64,000 nucleotides of DNA from NCBI GenBank assembly GCA_036495715.1, contig DASXML010000040.1:1-64000 (forward strand). Reading direction: 5' to 3'. A model generated the notes under the pieces. The model was not told where the DNA came from, did no database searches, and saw only the letters and a list, made by a program, of their open reading frames with translations. Both the position numbers and the translations under genes were made by a program. This DNA is from Scandinavium sp036495715. Its GTDB lineage: Bacteria; Pseudomonadota; Gammaproteobacteria; Enterobacterales; Enterobacteriaceae. Positions 7,305 through 16,098 of the stretch are shown here, one piece after another; position 1 is the first letter of the stretch; each line of letters starts with the position of its first letter.

Positions 7305-9317
7305 ATGCATACTTTTTTCAGGCAGCTCATGCTCTGCCTGCTCTGGCTATGGCTGCCCGTCAGTCATGCGGCCGACAGTGGCTGGCTGCGCGCCGCCGAT
7401 AACGGTCATGCCAGCGTCCGGCTGCGTGCTCAGGCTCAGCCGGGTGGTGAAGCCAAACTGCTGCTGGATGTCGCCCTCGAAAAGGGCTGGAAAACCTACT
7501 GGCGATCGCCGGGCGAAGGCGGTATTGCGCCAGCCATAAAATGGCAGTCCCCGCTGAATATGGACTGGCGCTGGCCAGTGCCACAGCGTTTTGACGTGGC
7601 GGGTATTTCCACGCAGGGCTATCACGGCAACATCACCTTCCCGATAACGCTCAAAGGTACGCTGCCGGAAAAACTGGCGGGCGTGCTGACGCTATCAACG
7701 TGCAGCAATGTCTGCATTCTGACCGACTACCCGTTCTCGCTGGATCTCACCGCGCCAGCCGACACGACCTTCAGCTATGACTTCAACCGTGCGATGGGCA
7801 CGCTGCCGCTTCAGGATGGCCTGACGTCGCGGCTGAACGCCGGTTACGCGGCGGGAAAACTGACGGTTACGGCTATCCGCGAGGCGGGCTGGCAGAAACC
7901 TGAATTGTTTATCGACACCTTAGCCGACACCGATTTTGGCAAACCGAGTTACAAGGTTGACGGTGAGACGCTCACCGCCATGCTGCCCGTAAGCGACGGT
8001 TGGGGCGAAACGGCGCCGGATCTGCGCGGTAAAATGCTGTCGGTGGTATTAGCCGACGGCGGCCTGGCGCAGGAAAGTCGTGTGGACGTTGGGGAAGCCA
8101 ACGTTAGCGAGTCCTCACTGTCATTAGGTTGGGTGCTGCTGATGGCGCTGGCGGGCGGGCTTATCCTCAACGTCATGCCATGCGTGTTACCCGTGCTGGC
8201 AATGAAGCTTGGCTCATTGGTACAAGCGCCGTCGACCAGCCGCCGCAGCGTGCGCCAGCAGTTTATGGCGTCGGTCGCCGGGATTGTGACTTCATTCCTT
8301 GCGCTGGCGTTGATGATGACTGTGTTGCGACTCAGCAATCAGGCGCTGGGCTGGGGCATTCAATTCCAGAACCCGTGGTTTATCTCGGCGATGGCGCTGG
8401 TCATGGTGCTGTTCAGCGCCAGCCTGCTGGGCCTGTTTGACATTCGCCTCTCATCTGGGGTGTCCACTTTCCTCGCCACGCGCGGTGGCAACGGTCTGGC
8501 GGGGCATTTCTGGCAGGGCGCGTTTGCTACTCTGCTGGCGACACCTTGTACCGCGCCGTTTCTCGGGACGGCCGTTTCGGTGGCACTGATCGCGCCGCTG
8601 CCGCTGCTGTGGGGATTGTTCTTCGCCATGGGAATTGGCATGAGCCTGCCGTGGCTAGTGATTGCCGCCTGGCCGGGATTGGCGCGACACATGCCGCGTC
8701 CGGGACGCTGGATGAACGTGGTGCGGGTGATTTTGGGGCTGATGATGCTCGGGTCGGCACTGTGGATCGGCAGTCTGCTTTCGGTGCATATCGGCCAGAC
8801 GCCGATGCGCGTGTTGTTCGCTGTCGTCGCTCTTGCACTGTTGCTCGCAACGTTGTGGCGCTGGGGGTGGCGCGTGGCGGCATCCAGCGCGTTGGTGGTT
8901 ATTGTGGCGATTGCCGTGGCATTCCAGTTACTGAAACCTGGACATAAAGGCATTGTCGAGGATCGCATTCACTGGCAGCCGCTGAGTGAACAGGCCATCG
9001 CCGCCGCACTGGCGGACAACAAACGCGTGTTTGTCGATGTGACCGCTGACTGGTGTGTGACCTGTAAAGCCAACAAATACAACGTGTTGCTTCGCGATGA
9101 CGTTCAGGATGCACTGACTGCGCCGGACGTTGTCGCCCTGCGCGGCGACTGGAGTCGCCCTTCTGACACCATCAGCCAGTTTCTTCGTGCCCGTCAGAGC
9201 GTGGCGGTGCCTTTCAACCAAATTTATGGCCCAGGATTGGCACAGGGGCGCGTGTTGCCGCCGCTGTTGAGCCGCGATGACGTGCTGCAAACCCTGACCG
9301 ACGCCAAAGGAAAATAA
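7305..9317 (+). CDS. scsB: Membrane thiol-disulfide reductant conductor ScsB (DsbD-like)
   Basis: This 670-residue inner-membrane protein passes electrons from cytoplasmic thioredoxin to periplasmic Scs thioredoxins. It has a signal peptide (cleavage near HA-AD, residue 23), an N-terminal periplasmic domain to about residue 265, eight membrane helices carrying the two redox cysteines (NVMPCVLPV and LLATPCTAPF), and a C-terminal thioredoxin domain with WCVTC at about 583-587. This is the three-domain layout of DsbD/ScsB. scsC starts 3 bp after the stop, so they are coupled. Confidence 0.92.
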   Translation: MHTFFRQLMLCLLWLWLPVSHAADSGWLRAADNGHASVRLRAQAQPGGEAKLLLDVALEKGWKTYWRSPGEGGIAPAIKWQSPLNMDWRWPVPQRFDVAGISTQGYHGNITFPITLKGTLPEKLAGVLTLSTCSNVCILTDYPFSLDLTAPADTTFSYDFNRAMGTLPLQDGLTSRLNAGYAAGKLTVTAIREAGWQKPELFIDTLADTDFGKPSYKVDGETLTAMLPVSDGWGETAPDLRGKMLSVVLADGGLAQESRVDVGEANVSESSLSLGWVLLMALAGGLILNVMPCVLPVLAMKLGSLVQAPSTSRRSVRQQFMASVAGIVTSFLALALMMTVLRLSNQALGWGIQFQNPWFISAMALVMVLFSASLLGLFDIRLSSGVSTFLATRGGNGLAGHFWQGAFATLLATPCTAPFLGTAVSVALIAPLPLLWGLFFAMGIGMSLPWLVIAAWPGLARHMPRPGRWMNVVRVILGLMMLGSALWIGSLLSVHIGQTPMRVLFAVVALALLLATLWRWGWRVAASSALVVIVAIAVAFQLLKPGHKGIVEDRIHWQPLSEQAIAAALADNKRVFVDVTADWCVTCKANKYNVLLRDDVQDALTAPDVVALRGDWSRPSDTISQFLRARQSVAVPFNQIYGPGLAQGRVLPPLLSRDDVLQTLTDAKGK

Positions 9318-9319
9318 CG

Positions 9320-9904
9320 ATGCGTATTTTGACTTTTATCCTGCTGTTTTGCTTCTCAACCCTTAGCCTTGCGGCGGAACCCGATCTGGAAAATTTGCTG
9401 TGGAATGACCCGAACACGCCGTCGATGGGCGCGGAAAAACCGCGTCTGACGCTGGTGTCGTTCACCGATTACAACTGTCCGTACTGCAAGCAGTTTGACC
9501 CGGAGCTGGAGAAAATCGTGCATAAGTACCCGGACGTGAAGCTGGTGGTGAAACTGCTGCCGTTTCGTAGCGAAAGCTCAGCTAACTCGGCTCGTATCGC
9601 ACTGACCGCCTGGCGACAGCAGCCGCAACAGTTTTGGGCGCTGCATCAGCGGTTGATGGCGAAGAAGGGCTATCATGATGACGCCTCGATTCTGGCGGCT
9701 CAGCAGAAAACCGGCACTCAGGCGATTAAAGCCGACGGGCAAAGCGGAGAAACGCTGCAGATGAACCTGATCCTGTCACAGGTGCTGGGCGTACAGGGCA
9801 CGCCGGCGACGCTGGTTGGCAAAACGATGGTGGCGGGGGCTATTCCTTACGGTGAGCTGGAGGCGCTAGTGAAGCAAGAGCTGGCGAAAGCCGATGCGCG
9901 CTAA
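9320..9904 (+). CDS. scsC: Periplasmic thioredoxin-fold protein ScsC (DsbA/DsbG-like)
   Basis: This 194-residue exported protein has a signal peptide (MRILTFILLFCFSTLSLAAE). The active site CPYC lies in TDYNCPYCKQFDPELE and the cis-proline loop is GTPATLV near residue 157. ScsC is kept reduced by ScsB and acts on periplasmic cysteines or copper under copper and oxidative stress. An N-terminal extension before the catalytic motif could support oligomerisation, as shown in Proteus, but this is not visible from sequence. It overlaps scsD by 11 bp. Confidence 0.9.
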   Translation: MRILTFILLFCFSTLSLAAEPDLENLLWNDPNTPSMGAEKPRLTLVSFTDYNCPYCKQFDPELEKIVHKYPDVKLVVKLLPFRSESSANSARIALTAWRQQPQQFWALHQRLMAKKGYHDDASILAAQQKTGTQAIKADGQSGETLQMNLILSQVLGVQGTPATLVGKTMVAGAIPYGELEALVKQELAKADAR

Positions 9905-10397
9905 GCTCAAGCGTTGGCTGCGCGAAGGCATCGTTCTGTTGCTGATTGCGGCGGCGGCGATGCTGGTAATGGATCAGTTCCGCAAACCCGCGCTACCGGC
10001 GGCGTTCATCAGCGCGCCATTGCAGACGCTGGATGGCAAGCGCGTTGATCTGGCTGAAATGAGCCGCGAACGGCCGCTGTTGGTCTATGTGTGGGCGACA
10101 TGGTGTGGTGTATGTCGCTACACCACGCCGTCAGTGGCGAAGATAGCGCAAGAGGGCGGTAACGTGATGAGTGTGGCCATGCGATCTGGCGATGACGCGA
10201 CGTTAAGCACATGGCTGGCGCGTAAACACTACGCATTGCCGACCATCAATGATGCTCAGGGCCAGATTGCACGCAGCTGGCAGGTGCAGGTCACCCCGAC
10301 GCTGGTGATCATTTCTAAAGGTGAGGTGAAATCTGTCACCACCGGTTTCACCAGCGGCTGGGGCATGAAGCTACGGCTGTGGTGGGCTGCGATGTGA
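9894..10397 (+). CDS. scsD: Membrane-anchored thioredoxin ScsD
   Basis: This 167-residue TlpA-like thioredoxin is held by an N-terminal membrane helix (about 10-26). The redox motif WCGVC sits in VYVWATWCGVCRYTTPS near residue 72, and the cis-Pro region is VTPTLVII. Last gene of the scs operon; length matches Salmonella ScsD (168). Start ATG 9894 lies inside the end of scsC, implying coupled translation. Confidence 0.9.
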   Translation: MRAKLKRWLREGIVLLLIAAAAMLVMDQFRKPALPAAFISAPLQTLDGKRVDLAEMSRERPLLVYVWATWCGVCRYTTPSVAKIAQEGGNVMSVAMRSGDDATLSTWLARKHYALPTINDAQGQIARSWQVQVTPTLVIISKGEVKSVTTGFTSGWGMKLRLWWAAM

Positions 10398-10648
10398 TAT
10401 CAGGTCGCGTCAGGGACGATGCGACTCATGGCAAAGGGATAGCGGTGCCGGGTGCCTCCCGGTGGGCTTGTGTCAGTCAGCACAAAGCCCGCGTGACCTT
10501 AGAACGGAGTTCACTGAACGCCCCACCGCATAGGTGGGATTCACCACTAATGACGTTATGTTCAAGATGCCTTTCAAAAGCAAATTGAACTAAAAATGTA
10601 CCGCTATTAGCGAGAACAGAAGAGTATTCGGTTTGGTTTCGTGTGGGT
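10398..10648. other. Structured noncoding region after scsD
   Basis: No supportable gene in this stretch. Two adjacent hairpins stand out: CCGGG-tgcct-CCCGG (10448-10462), and a longer stem at 10464-10490 pairing GGGCTTGTG with CACAAAGCCC with one bulged base. A third, CCCACCGCATAGGTGGG, lies near 10531-10547. The pattern looks like the 3' part of a structured RNA, possibly a decayed type I toxin-antitoxin locus, but I cannot identify it. Confidence 0.4.
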
Positions 10649-10667
10649 AGTCCCGGTTGGGACTTTT
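10649..10667 (+). terminator. Short intrinsic terminator
   Basis: AGTCCC-GGTT-GGGACT followed by TTT and an AT-rich tail. It could end transcription through the scs operon or through the structured RNA region just upstream. Confidence 0.6.
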
Positions 10668-10769
10668 GCTATTTATTTATTCGGGAGAATAAGGGAGTGG
10701 TAAAACTGCAGCGGGAAATAAATATTGGAAATAAGACTTCCTATAAGGAAACCTTATTTCCGGAAGAGA

Positions 10770-11186
10770 TTAATACGCAGCGGCAAGTGCTTTTTTAACC
10801 ATGATTTTGTCGAGCTTTTGACTGGCTTGGGTACAAATCATGCTGATAGATTTATCTTGCTGGAAACGGATATAACTTACTGTTTCAGGCGCAGCATAGG
10901 CTTCACTGCTGCTCATTACGCTTTTTTGTTTCAAGACTTTAGCCAGAGAATTGCTCAGTGAGTTGTACTGCTTGCGATCATAACGCTTCAGCTCATTGAT
11001 TTTATTACGACAATCCTGCAAGTCAGTGGATGCCGCTACAGGTGCTGTTTCGGCGACGACTGGCTGAGGAGCGGGCGCGACTTCTGTGACAATCGGTGAT
11101 GTCGTAGGTTGTGGCTGGGGCGCATTTTTTGCCTGACAGGCTGTCACGCTTAACGCAACAAATAATATAGGGAGAATTTTCATCAT
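10770..11186 (-). CDS. Small putative outer-membrane lipoprotein
   Basis: This 138-residue protein begins with a signal peptide ending in the lipobox VTAC (MMKILPILFVALSVTAC), so Cys17 should be lipidated. Residues about 20-55 are rich in Pro, Ala, Thr and Val, a flexible linker typical of lipoproteins that span the periplasm. The C-terminal half is helical and basic with two further Cys. A longer frame reaches 11228, but the leading residues would destroy the signal peptide, so the start at 11186 or 11183 is preferred. No family recognised. Confidence 0.7.
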   Translation of the reverse strand: MMKILPILFVALSVTACQAKNAPQPQPTTSPIVTEVAPAPQPVVAETAPVAASTDLQDCRNKINELKRYDRKQYNSLSNSLAKVLKQKSVMSSSEAYAAPETVSYIRFQQDKSISMICTQASQKLDKIMVKKALAAAY

Positions 11187-11402
11187 TATCTTGTGTTGTC
11201 TGGAGTGATTAAAAGAATATTGCGACACAGGTTACTTATTTCTTAAAGAAATAACGATATGCGATGATGCCTTTTTTTCATTTATTTCAAATGTTCACAT
11301 TGAAAAAATGAAGGTTTATGAGACAGATACGTTCACTGTGTCGAGAATCTAGCTTTGTGATTTGAGAGCATTCTCGCAAAATAATTCATCTAAAAATAAA
11401 TG

Positions 11403-12113
11403 TTATCTGAAGTGAACCCATACAAGACGAAGCTCAGGGTCGAGCAATCAGCTTTGATAGGTATCAACGAACCCGCTGCCGGATGGCACCAGCTTGCCGG
11501 ATGTGAAGCCGGGTGAGCAGCGACAGCAACAACGTGCGGAAGTCTCGCAACGTGTCACACAGGCGGGTGCTGGGTGCGCCAGACCGATCAGACCATCAGT
11601 GAAACGTCGATGGCGCGAACGGTAAAGGCCGATACTGAAAGCCGGGAACTGGTGAGCCGAGAAACGACAATCAAAGCCACGGACAAAACAACGGTGTTAG
11701 GTACTGCATCACTGATGGCCGGAGCTATCCAGCAGATAAGCGCGGGGAGTTTCAGCCAGGCCGTGAAAGGCAATGCGCTGACCGTGGTGGAAGGCGAGGC
11801 AAAAACGGACGTGGGCAAAAGCCAGACCATCACCACCGGGCAAGACCTGATAGAGCAGATTGGCCAGATACGCAAAAGCGTGGCGGCGGTGCAACAGCAG
11901 ATTATTGCGCCTGTGGTGTGGATTGGTTCGGGTACCGTCAACGTGGCGCAGCTGATGCTTGATACGCTCGACGTGGTGAAGCAGCTGGCCACGCAGACGG
12001 CGAGCCATACACACAGCAACACAGGCACACCAACGAATGCCAGTGCAATCACGGCAACGGGCAGCAGTGCCGACAACCTCAATCAGAAGTATTCGCCCGT
12101 AATCGGCAAGTAA
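11403..12113 (+). pseudogene. C-terminal remnant of a VgrG (T6SS spike) gene, frameshifted
   Basis: Three pieces of one protein can be read in two frames: KLRVEQSALIGINEPAAGWH (about 11430-11489), then KPGEQRQQQRAEVSQRV (from 11506, frame shifted by one), then WVRQTDQTISETSMARTVKA through to the stop at 12113, back in the first frame. The ending SHTHSNTGTPTN...KYSPVIG is typical of the extreme C-terminus of enterobacterial VgrG proteins as I remember them. The N-terminal gp27/gp5-like body is absent, so this is a broken fragment. The last piece alone is an open frame from GTG 11574 (179 codons) but has no credible translation signal. Confidence 0.75.
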
Positions 12114-12130
12114 TTACACCCCTTCACATC

Positions 12131-12154
12131 AACCCGCGTAATGCGGGTTTTTTT
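12131..12154 (+). terminator. Intrinsic terminator after the vgrG remnant
   Basis: AACCCGC-GTAAT-GCGGGTT with seven T residues, 18 bp after the stop. A strong rho-independent signal that survives although the gene is broken. Confidence 0.85.
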
Positions 12155-12561
12155 ATACCCGCCACCAGAGCGCACAGAACGCCGCCAGCAGACACGGCAA
12201 GGCATGAACGCGCACCGACAACCCAAAGAGATCAAACCCACGCTGCCCCGCTGACAGCGCCACAGCCTCACAAAATAAATCTTTCCCCGACGAAATCCGC
12301 GCTACACCGCACCCGCCTGCGCTTTTTGGATCATAAAGTTTTTTCAGTCGGAAATTTTTACAAACGATACCGCCAGACCGCGCCGCTGCTGAGGTGTTGC
12401 CGCTGACTCCAAACTGAAAAGCGTGAAAAGAATTTCAGTTTTTTTCAGTAAAAAGGATCTGCGGAGGATCTAACGAAAACAGCAAGTAACAGATAAATAA
12501 GGGGATTTTATATTTTACGTGAGGTGGGAAGATCAAATTGCGTGAGAGGCGGCAAGCAAAG
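12155..12561. other. Noncoding stretch in the T6SS remnant
   Basis: About 400 bp without a supportable gene, probably decayed DNA between the vgrG remnant and the hcp-effector group. Composition shifts from GC-rich to AT-rich around 12340. No repeats or RNA genes recognised. Confidence 0.6.
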
Positions 12562-12593
12562 AAAAACCCGCAAAGCCAGAGCTAGTGCGGGTT
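12562..12593 (-). terminator. Intrinsic terminator of the hcp–tlde1–tldi1 transcript
   Basis: Read on the minus strand, AACCCGCA pairs with TGCGGGTT and is followed by TTTTTC. It lies 37 bp after the tldi1 stop and closes the minus-strand gene group. Confidence 0.8.
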
Positions 12594-12629
12594 ATAGGGT
12601 GAATACGGTAATTTCAGAAACTGAAAAGT

Positions 12630-13070
12630 TTAGAACTCTCTCGACAGTGTGATGTAGCCGTTGAACCGTATCGTGCATTCATCCGTATTCATGATGCTGG
12701 TCGCAATGAAAACATCACGCTTCCCCTGTTTGTTCAGATAGGTATATTTTGCCGTCACTGTCCGGGCTTCGTTTTCGTAAAAACTCATAACGTAATCATC
12801 CTCCGGCATGAGCGCTTTGCCATTCTGGCTTTTGTTGGCCAAATAATCCGTATGGCCAAGTTGCTGCGCATAAGGCTTTCCAACCGGATAAATACCCAAA
12901 TGCTCAATCTTTGTTTTGTCATGCTGGATGCTGGCGGTGTCAATTTTCAAATCATGGCTAATGGCATTAAATAGCGCATCTTCCATCATGCTACCGACTG
13001 CGGCGCAACCATAATCCGATGCCTGAGCTAATACCGGAAAACATAGCAAGAGCAGAAATCCCTTTTTCAT
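12630..13070 (-). CDS. tldi1: Periplasmic immunity protein to the adjacent Tlde1-type effector
   Basis: This 146-residue exported protein has a signal peptide (MKKGFLLLLCFPVLAQAS, cut near residue 18) and two mature Cys that could pair. It lies 5 bp downstream of the effector gene in the same orientation. Effectors that act on peptidoglycan need periplasmic immunity partners, and Salmonella Tldi1 is encoded in the same position. Identity as Tldi1 is inferred from context, size and signal peptide; no distinctive motif is visible. Confidence 0.65.
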   Translation of the reverse strand: MKKGFLLLLCFPVLAQASDYGCAAVGSMMEDALFNAISHDLKIDTASIQHDKTKIEHLGIYPVGKPYAQQLGHTDYLANKSQNGKALMPEDDYVMSFYENEARTVTAKYTYLNKQGKRDVFIATSIMNTDECTIRFNGYITLSREF

Positions 13071-13075
13071 CTTTA

Positions 13076-13441
13076 CTACTCCACTTTCAGCACATGATCA
13101 CCACTGGCGGCGATGGCCTTGCGGTTAGGCAATGAAACGATGATACACCCGTCCGACGCTTCCCCTGGATGTTTTGAACTTCCGCCATGAATCATAAAGC
13201 CATCACGCCCGCACATATTATTTGAATCGCTGGGTGTCAGGCGCATAGTCCATGCTTTCGTTTTGTGATGGTAAAACGGGTCGCCTATCGTATAGGTACC
13301 GCGAGGCAATGGGCCGTTGCCTTTGACGCATTCTTGTGAAGTGTCATTTTTGTAACCTGGGCGGCCAGAATACATGCCATCAAATTGATAGGTTCCATTC
13401 AGATAAAAAGTGTGTGAACTAACTTTATATACCCATGCCAT
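13076..13441 (-). CDS. tlde1: T6SS peptidoglycan effector, L,D-transpeptidase-like (Tlde1/DUF2778)
   Basis: This 121-residue effector lacks a signal peptide, as expected for a protein carried by Hcp. Residues 82-101 hold the catalytic block with MIHGG (His85) and ASDGCI (Cys99), the HG...S-x-GC pattern of YkuD-related L,D-transpeptidases. Tlde1 of Salmonella cuts tetrapeptide stems and swaps D-amino acids in the periplasm of rival cells. The start codon overlaps the hcp stop (TAATG), so effector and tube protein are translationally coupled. Family assignment is strong; activity is inferred. Confidence 0.85.
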   Translation of the reverse strand: MAWVYKVSSHTFYLNGTYQFDGMYSGRPGYKNDTSQECVKGNGPLPRGTYTIGDPFYHHKTKAWTMRLTPSDSNNMCGRDGFMIHGGSSKHPGEASDGCIIVSLPNRKAIAASGDHVLKVE

Positions 13442-13932
13442 TATGCAACGCTCCTTTCATTCCATGAATCAGAGTGAATGATATTGCCGTCCAGATAGTG
13501 CCAGGTGATTTTCTCGTAACTGAGGTAGAGCGCCTCTAAGTGGTTATGTTTTTCCCAGGCAGGATTTTTTACGTCCATCATGAAAGGCTCAATCTCGTTA
13601 ATACGCACATTCTCCAGCGTGGTGCGGAAGTATTCTTCTTCCTGGCCGTTATGGTTGATTCTGTAAAACTTTAGCTCGGCCTTTATATACTTCCGGCCGG
13701 ATGATACCCCTTGATATAGATAAGGCGATGAACTGTCTAATTCTTTGATGATGGCGTAGTCGCCGTGGACACGCTTAGCGGTGATTTTGCCTGTAAGGTC
13801 GTCGGTTGGAAGTTCCACATTGTGCATCAGTTCAACCACTTCAATGCTTCCCTCCCTTCCCTGAACATCAACAGAACCTTTCACCTGATTGCCTGCATCA
13901 TCGGTTAGCCATAAGTACACCGGAATAGCCAT
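13441..13932 (-). CDS. hcp: Type VI secretion tube protein Hcp (TssD)
   Basis: This 163-residue Hcp1-family protein forms hexameric rings of the T6SS inner tube and shelters small effectors in its lumen. It opens with AIPVYLWLTDDAGNQVKGSVDVQGREGSIEV and ends with KITWHYLDGNIIHSDSWNER, both family hallmarks. No sheath, baseplate or ClpV genes are present, so this is an orphan copy that would need a T6SS encoded elsewhere. It heads an operon with tlde1 and tldi1. Confidence 0.95.
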   Translation of the reverse strand: MAIPVYLWLTDDAGNQVKGSVDVQGREGSIEVVELMHNVELPTDDLTGKITAKRVHGDYAIIKELDSSSPYLYQGVSSGRKYIKAELKFYRINHNGQEEEYFRTTLENVRINEIEPFMMDVKNPAWEKHNHLEALYLSYEKITWHYLDGNIIHSDSWNERSVA

Positions 13933-14160
13933 GTAAACCCCTGTTAAAAATGTAGTTATTTTTTAGGGTAAAATTGTGGCTAATCCATAAATGTGACGGC
14001 CGTCAAATAACGCACCTTTTCCACTTTTGTTAGGTCGAATAGTGAATTTAACAAATCATGACGGTGTGTTTCGATGGTTCGGTTGGCACTAAATCAGGCT
14101 GAAAGCATGTCATAAAAATATATGAGGGGACAAAAAGGGGACATTCACACTGGCGTAAAC
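13933..14160. other. Upstream region of hcp, up to the prophage end
   Basis: No gene. It should contain the minus-strand hcp promoter: the AT-rich stretch 13945-13975 is the likely core. The dyad tgacggccgtca at 13993-14004 is a possible operator. Confidence 0.5.
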
Positions 14161-14185
14161 AAAAAGGCCACTCTTTCGAGTGGCC
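14161..14185 (-). terminator. Ancestral tRNA-Ile terminator, left copy
   Basis: GGCCACT...AGTGGCC with a five-A run on the plus strand (five T on the minus strand) is a rho-independent terminator for minus-strand transcription. A near-copy lies at 45573-45597. Before integration this would have ended the ileX transcript. Confidence 0.75.
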
Positions 14186-14211
14186 TAACTGTCTGTATTT
14201 ACTGATTAAAT

Positions 14212-14258
14212 TTGGTGGCCCCTGTTGGGTTTGAACCAACGACCAAGCGATTATGAGT
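14212..14258. repeat. attL core of the prophage
   Basis: A 47-bp sequence from TTGGTGGCCC to GATTATGAGT is identical to 45624-45670. It corresponds to the 3' part of the tRNA-Ile2 gene through the anticodon. It marks the left prophage end; beyond it, similarity to the tRNA stops at once. Confidence 0.95.
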
Positions 14259-14332
14259 TCCTACCGTAACAACCGAAAATCAATAGTTTGCGTTATTTAT
14301 CATTGACATAGATTGCCACTGTTTGCCAGTAT

Positions 14333-16087
14333 TTACCCATTGTTCGCCATTTCCATCGCCACTTTATCGCCATCTGATTGCATCATAATGCTCATATCAG
14401 TTGGTTCGACCGTGTTGACCTTTGTGGTATAAACACAATTAACAAAATCTCTCAATGGTGCCAGCTCTGAATCTCCAACATCTCGGGATGTTAAAAATTT
14501 CTCCACAAAGGCTGGACCATGCAGTCCAGTTTCGGCACTAAAGTTCTCAATCTCTCCAACAGGTATTAAAAATATACCTAGAAGCTTTAATTTTTCATCA
14601 AGCTCTTTATAAGTTACCCTTATATCCCCTTTCGGTAATCCACTAAACCCATTGTTTTTTACTTCGTGCCATGGTTTCTTCTGCTTAAATAACTCTTCAA
14701 CTTTACTTTTCGATATTTTATCGGGGGGCGTGTTGATGATGAATTCTAATAATGATTTTTTGAATTCATCTGGTGTTTGTGATTTGAATTTTTGTGTAAC
14801 TTCCGAGTTTATTCTTTCCCAAAGCTTAATGATTTCATCCATTTGTTTGCCATCAGGATCAAATGCATTTAATGTTCTGGTTAACGTGCTTCTTTCCGAT
14901 ATCAAATCAAAATCGAAAATTGCTTTTACAGGTACACCTGAAGGGCGCAACGCCTCAACTATTCCGGCTACCGCATGTTTTCCACCTGTTGGTATATAAC
15001 ATGTGTCTGGGAAGATATTGCCATCGTTTTTTTCTAAATAATCTGCTACATAGTTAAATAACCTACAGTCGCTGTCATCTTCGCAAATTATAACTTGCTC
15101 ATGGAATAATGAATCCAATGCATTAGAGTATCGCAGAACTGGTTTTGACCATAGTTGCTCAATCGATTTTTTATCAATGATATGTATGATGTTTTTATCA
15201 TCTTCCCGTTGGATTCTTAGGATTTTGATATTGCCTTTCGTACCTTCTAAAAAACCTCTTAATATATCGCTACTATGTGTGGCTACAAAAAGCTGTTTTT
15301 CAACTTCAGATGATAAAGTATCTCCAAGCATTCTCATTTGTGGTGGGTGAAGAAACGCTTCTGGCTCATCAATCATTGTTACATCAAGCTTTTGTACTAC
15401 GCATTCAAATAATATTCCGGCGTAACTTTTTACTCCATCTCCTTGCATGTCAAGCAGTGGGTTTTGTCTGACTAACCTGACATATTCATCACTTACTCTA
15501 TCGATAACGCCATCAATGTTAGGTACTTTACCTACATGAATTGGTAGGACGCTACCGCCTCTATAATTAAACATGATATCTTTGTTAAAAGCTTTTTTGA
15601 ATAACATGCTTATATGTGACATTAGTGCACTGTTTTCATATAAATAATGTTGCGGACGAGTCTTTGGTTCGTCAGGTGGAATGCTATTTTGTTGATGGCA
15701 TATGCCTAATCGTTCATTTGCAGTTACATTTTTTATGAATATAGGGCAGAGGTTCGTTAGTTTATTTCCTGAGTCCCATGAGTATAGCCAAGAAGTATGT
15801 ATAGCAATTCCGCCATAAATATAATTTCCATTTATGAAAGAACCATCCCTTAGTAGCATGTTTTCTAAGTCTTGCTTTGAGCCATTTTTTTTAATAGTAA
15901 GCTCTTTTATTACTTTTCCAGAATCAATTGAATTGGTTGAGCTTATCTCTATTATTTCTCTTAGGGTTTGTGATTTCCCACTATTATTTGGCCCAACAAT
16001 TATCACTTTCTCATCTTCTTCGAATGAGATTTTTTGGCCACTTGAAAATTCTATATCAGAAATGTAAACCTTTGCTGTTTGTGTCAT
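14333..16087 (-). CDS. OLD-family ATPase with TOPRIM nuclease domain, prophage cargo
   Basis: A 584-residue protein. It has an N-terminal ABC/SMC-like ATPase: Walker A GPNNSGKS near residue 32, signature-like DGVKS near 217, Walker B MIDEPEAFLHP near 238 and switch THSSD near 270. A C-terminal TOPRIM domain follows, with acidic motifs ICEDDSD (about 335), GGKHAV (about 368) and FDFD (about 391). This is the class 1 OLD nuclease architecture; P2 Old excludes phage lambda. ATG 16087 has GGAG six bases upstream; ATG 16099 overlaps the int stop (TAATG). No helicase partner of the GajB type is adjacent. The gene is AT-rich compared with the phage genes. Anti-phage activity is inferred. Confidence 0.82.
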   Translation of the reverse strand: MTQTAKVYISDIEFSSGQKISFEEDEKVIIVGPNNSGKSQTLREIIEISSTNSIDSGKVIKELTIKKNGSKQDLENMLLRDGSFINGNYIYGGIAIHTSWLYSWDSGNKLTNLCPIFIKNVTANERLGICHQQNSIPPDEPKTRPQHYLYENSALMSHISMLFKKAFNKDIMFNYRGGSVLPIHVGKVPNIDGVIDRVSDEYVRLVRQNPLLDMQGDGVKSYAGILFECVVQKLDVTMIDEPEAFLHPPQMRMLGDTLSSEVEKQLFVATHSSDILRGFLEGTKGNIKILRIQREDDKNIIHIIDKKSIEQLWSKPVLRYSNALDSLFHEQVIICEDDSDCRLFNYVADYLEKNDGNIFPDTCYIPTGGKHAVAGIVEALRPSGVPVKAIFDFDLISERSTLTRTLNAFDPDGKQMDEIIKLWERINSEVTQKFKSQTPDEFKKSLLEFIINTPPDKISKSKVEELFKQKKPWHEVKNNGFSGLPKGDIRVTYKELDEKLKLLGIFLIPVGEIENFSAETGLHGPAFVEKFLTSRDVGDSELAPLRDFVNCVYTTKVNTVEPTDMSIMMQSDGDKVAMEMANNG

Positions 16088-16098
16088 TAGAGTCTCCA

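Noticed and set aside
11574..12113. Independent 179-residue gene
   Set aside because: Upstream pieces in two frames continue the same VgrG-type protein, so it is the tail of a broken gene.
13441..13932. Complete T6SS gene cluster
   Set aside because: Only hcp, an effector pair and a VgrG fragment are present; no tss core genes lie in the window.
14212..14287. Second tRNA gene at the left att site
   Set aside because: Only the 3' part of tRNA-Ile2 is present; similarity ends after GATTATGAGT and the 5' half is missing.
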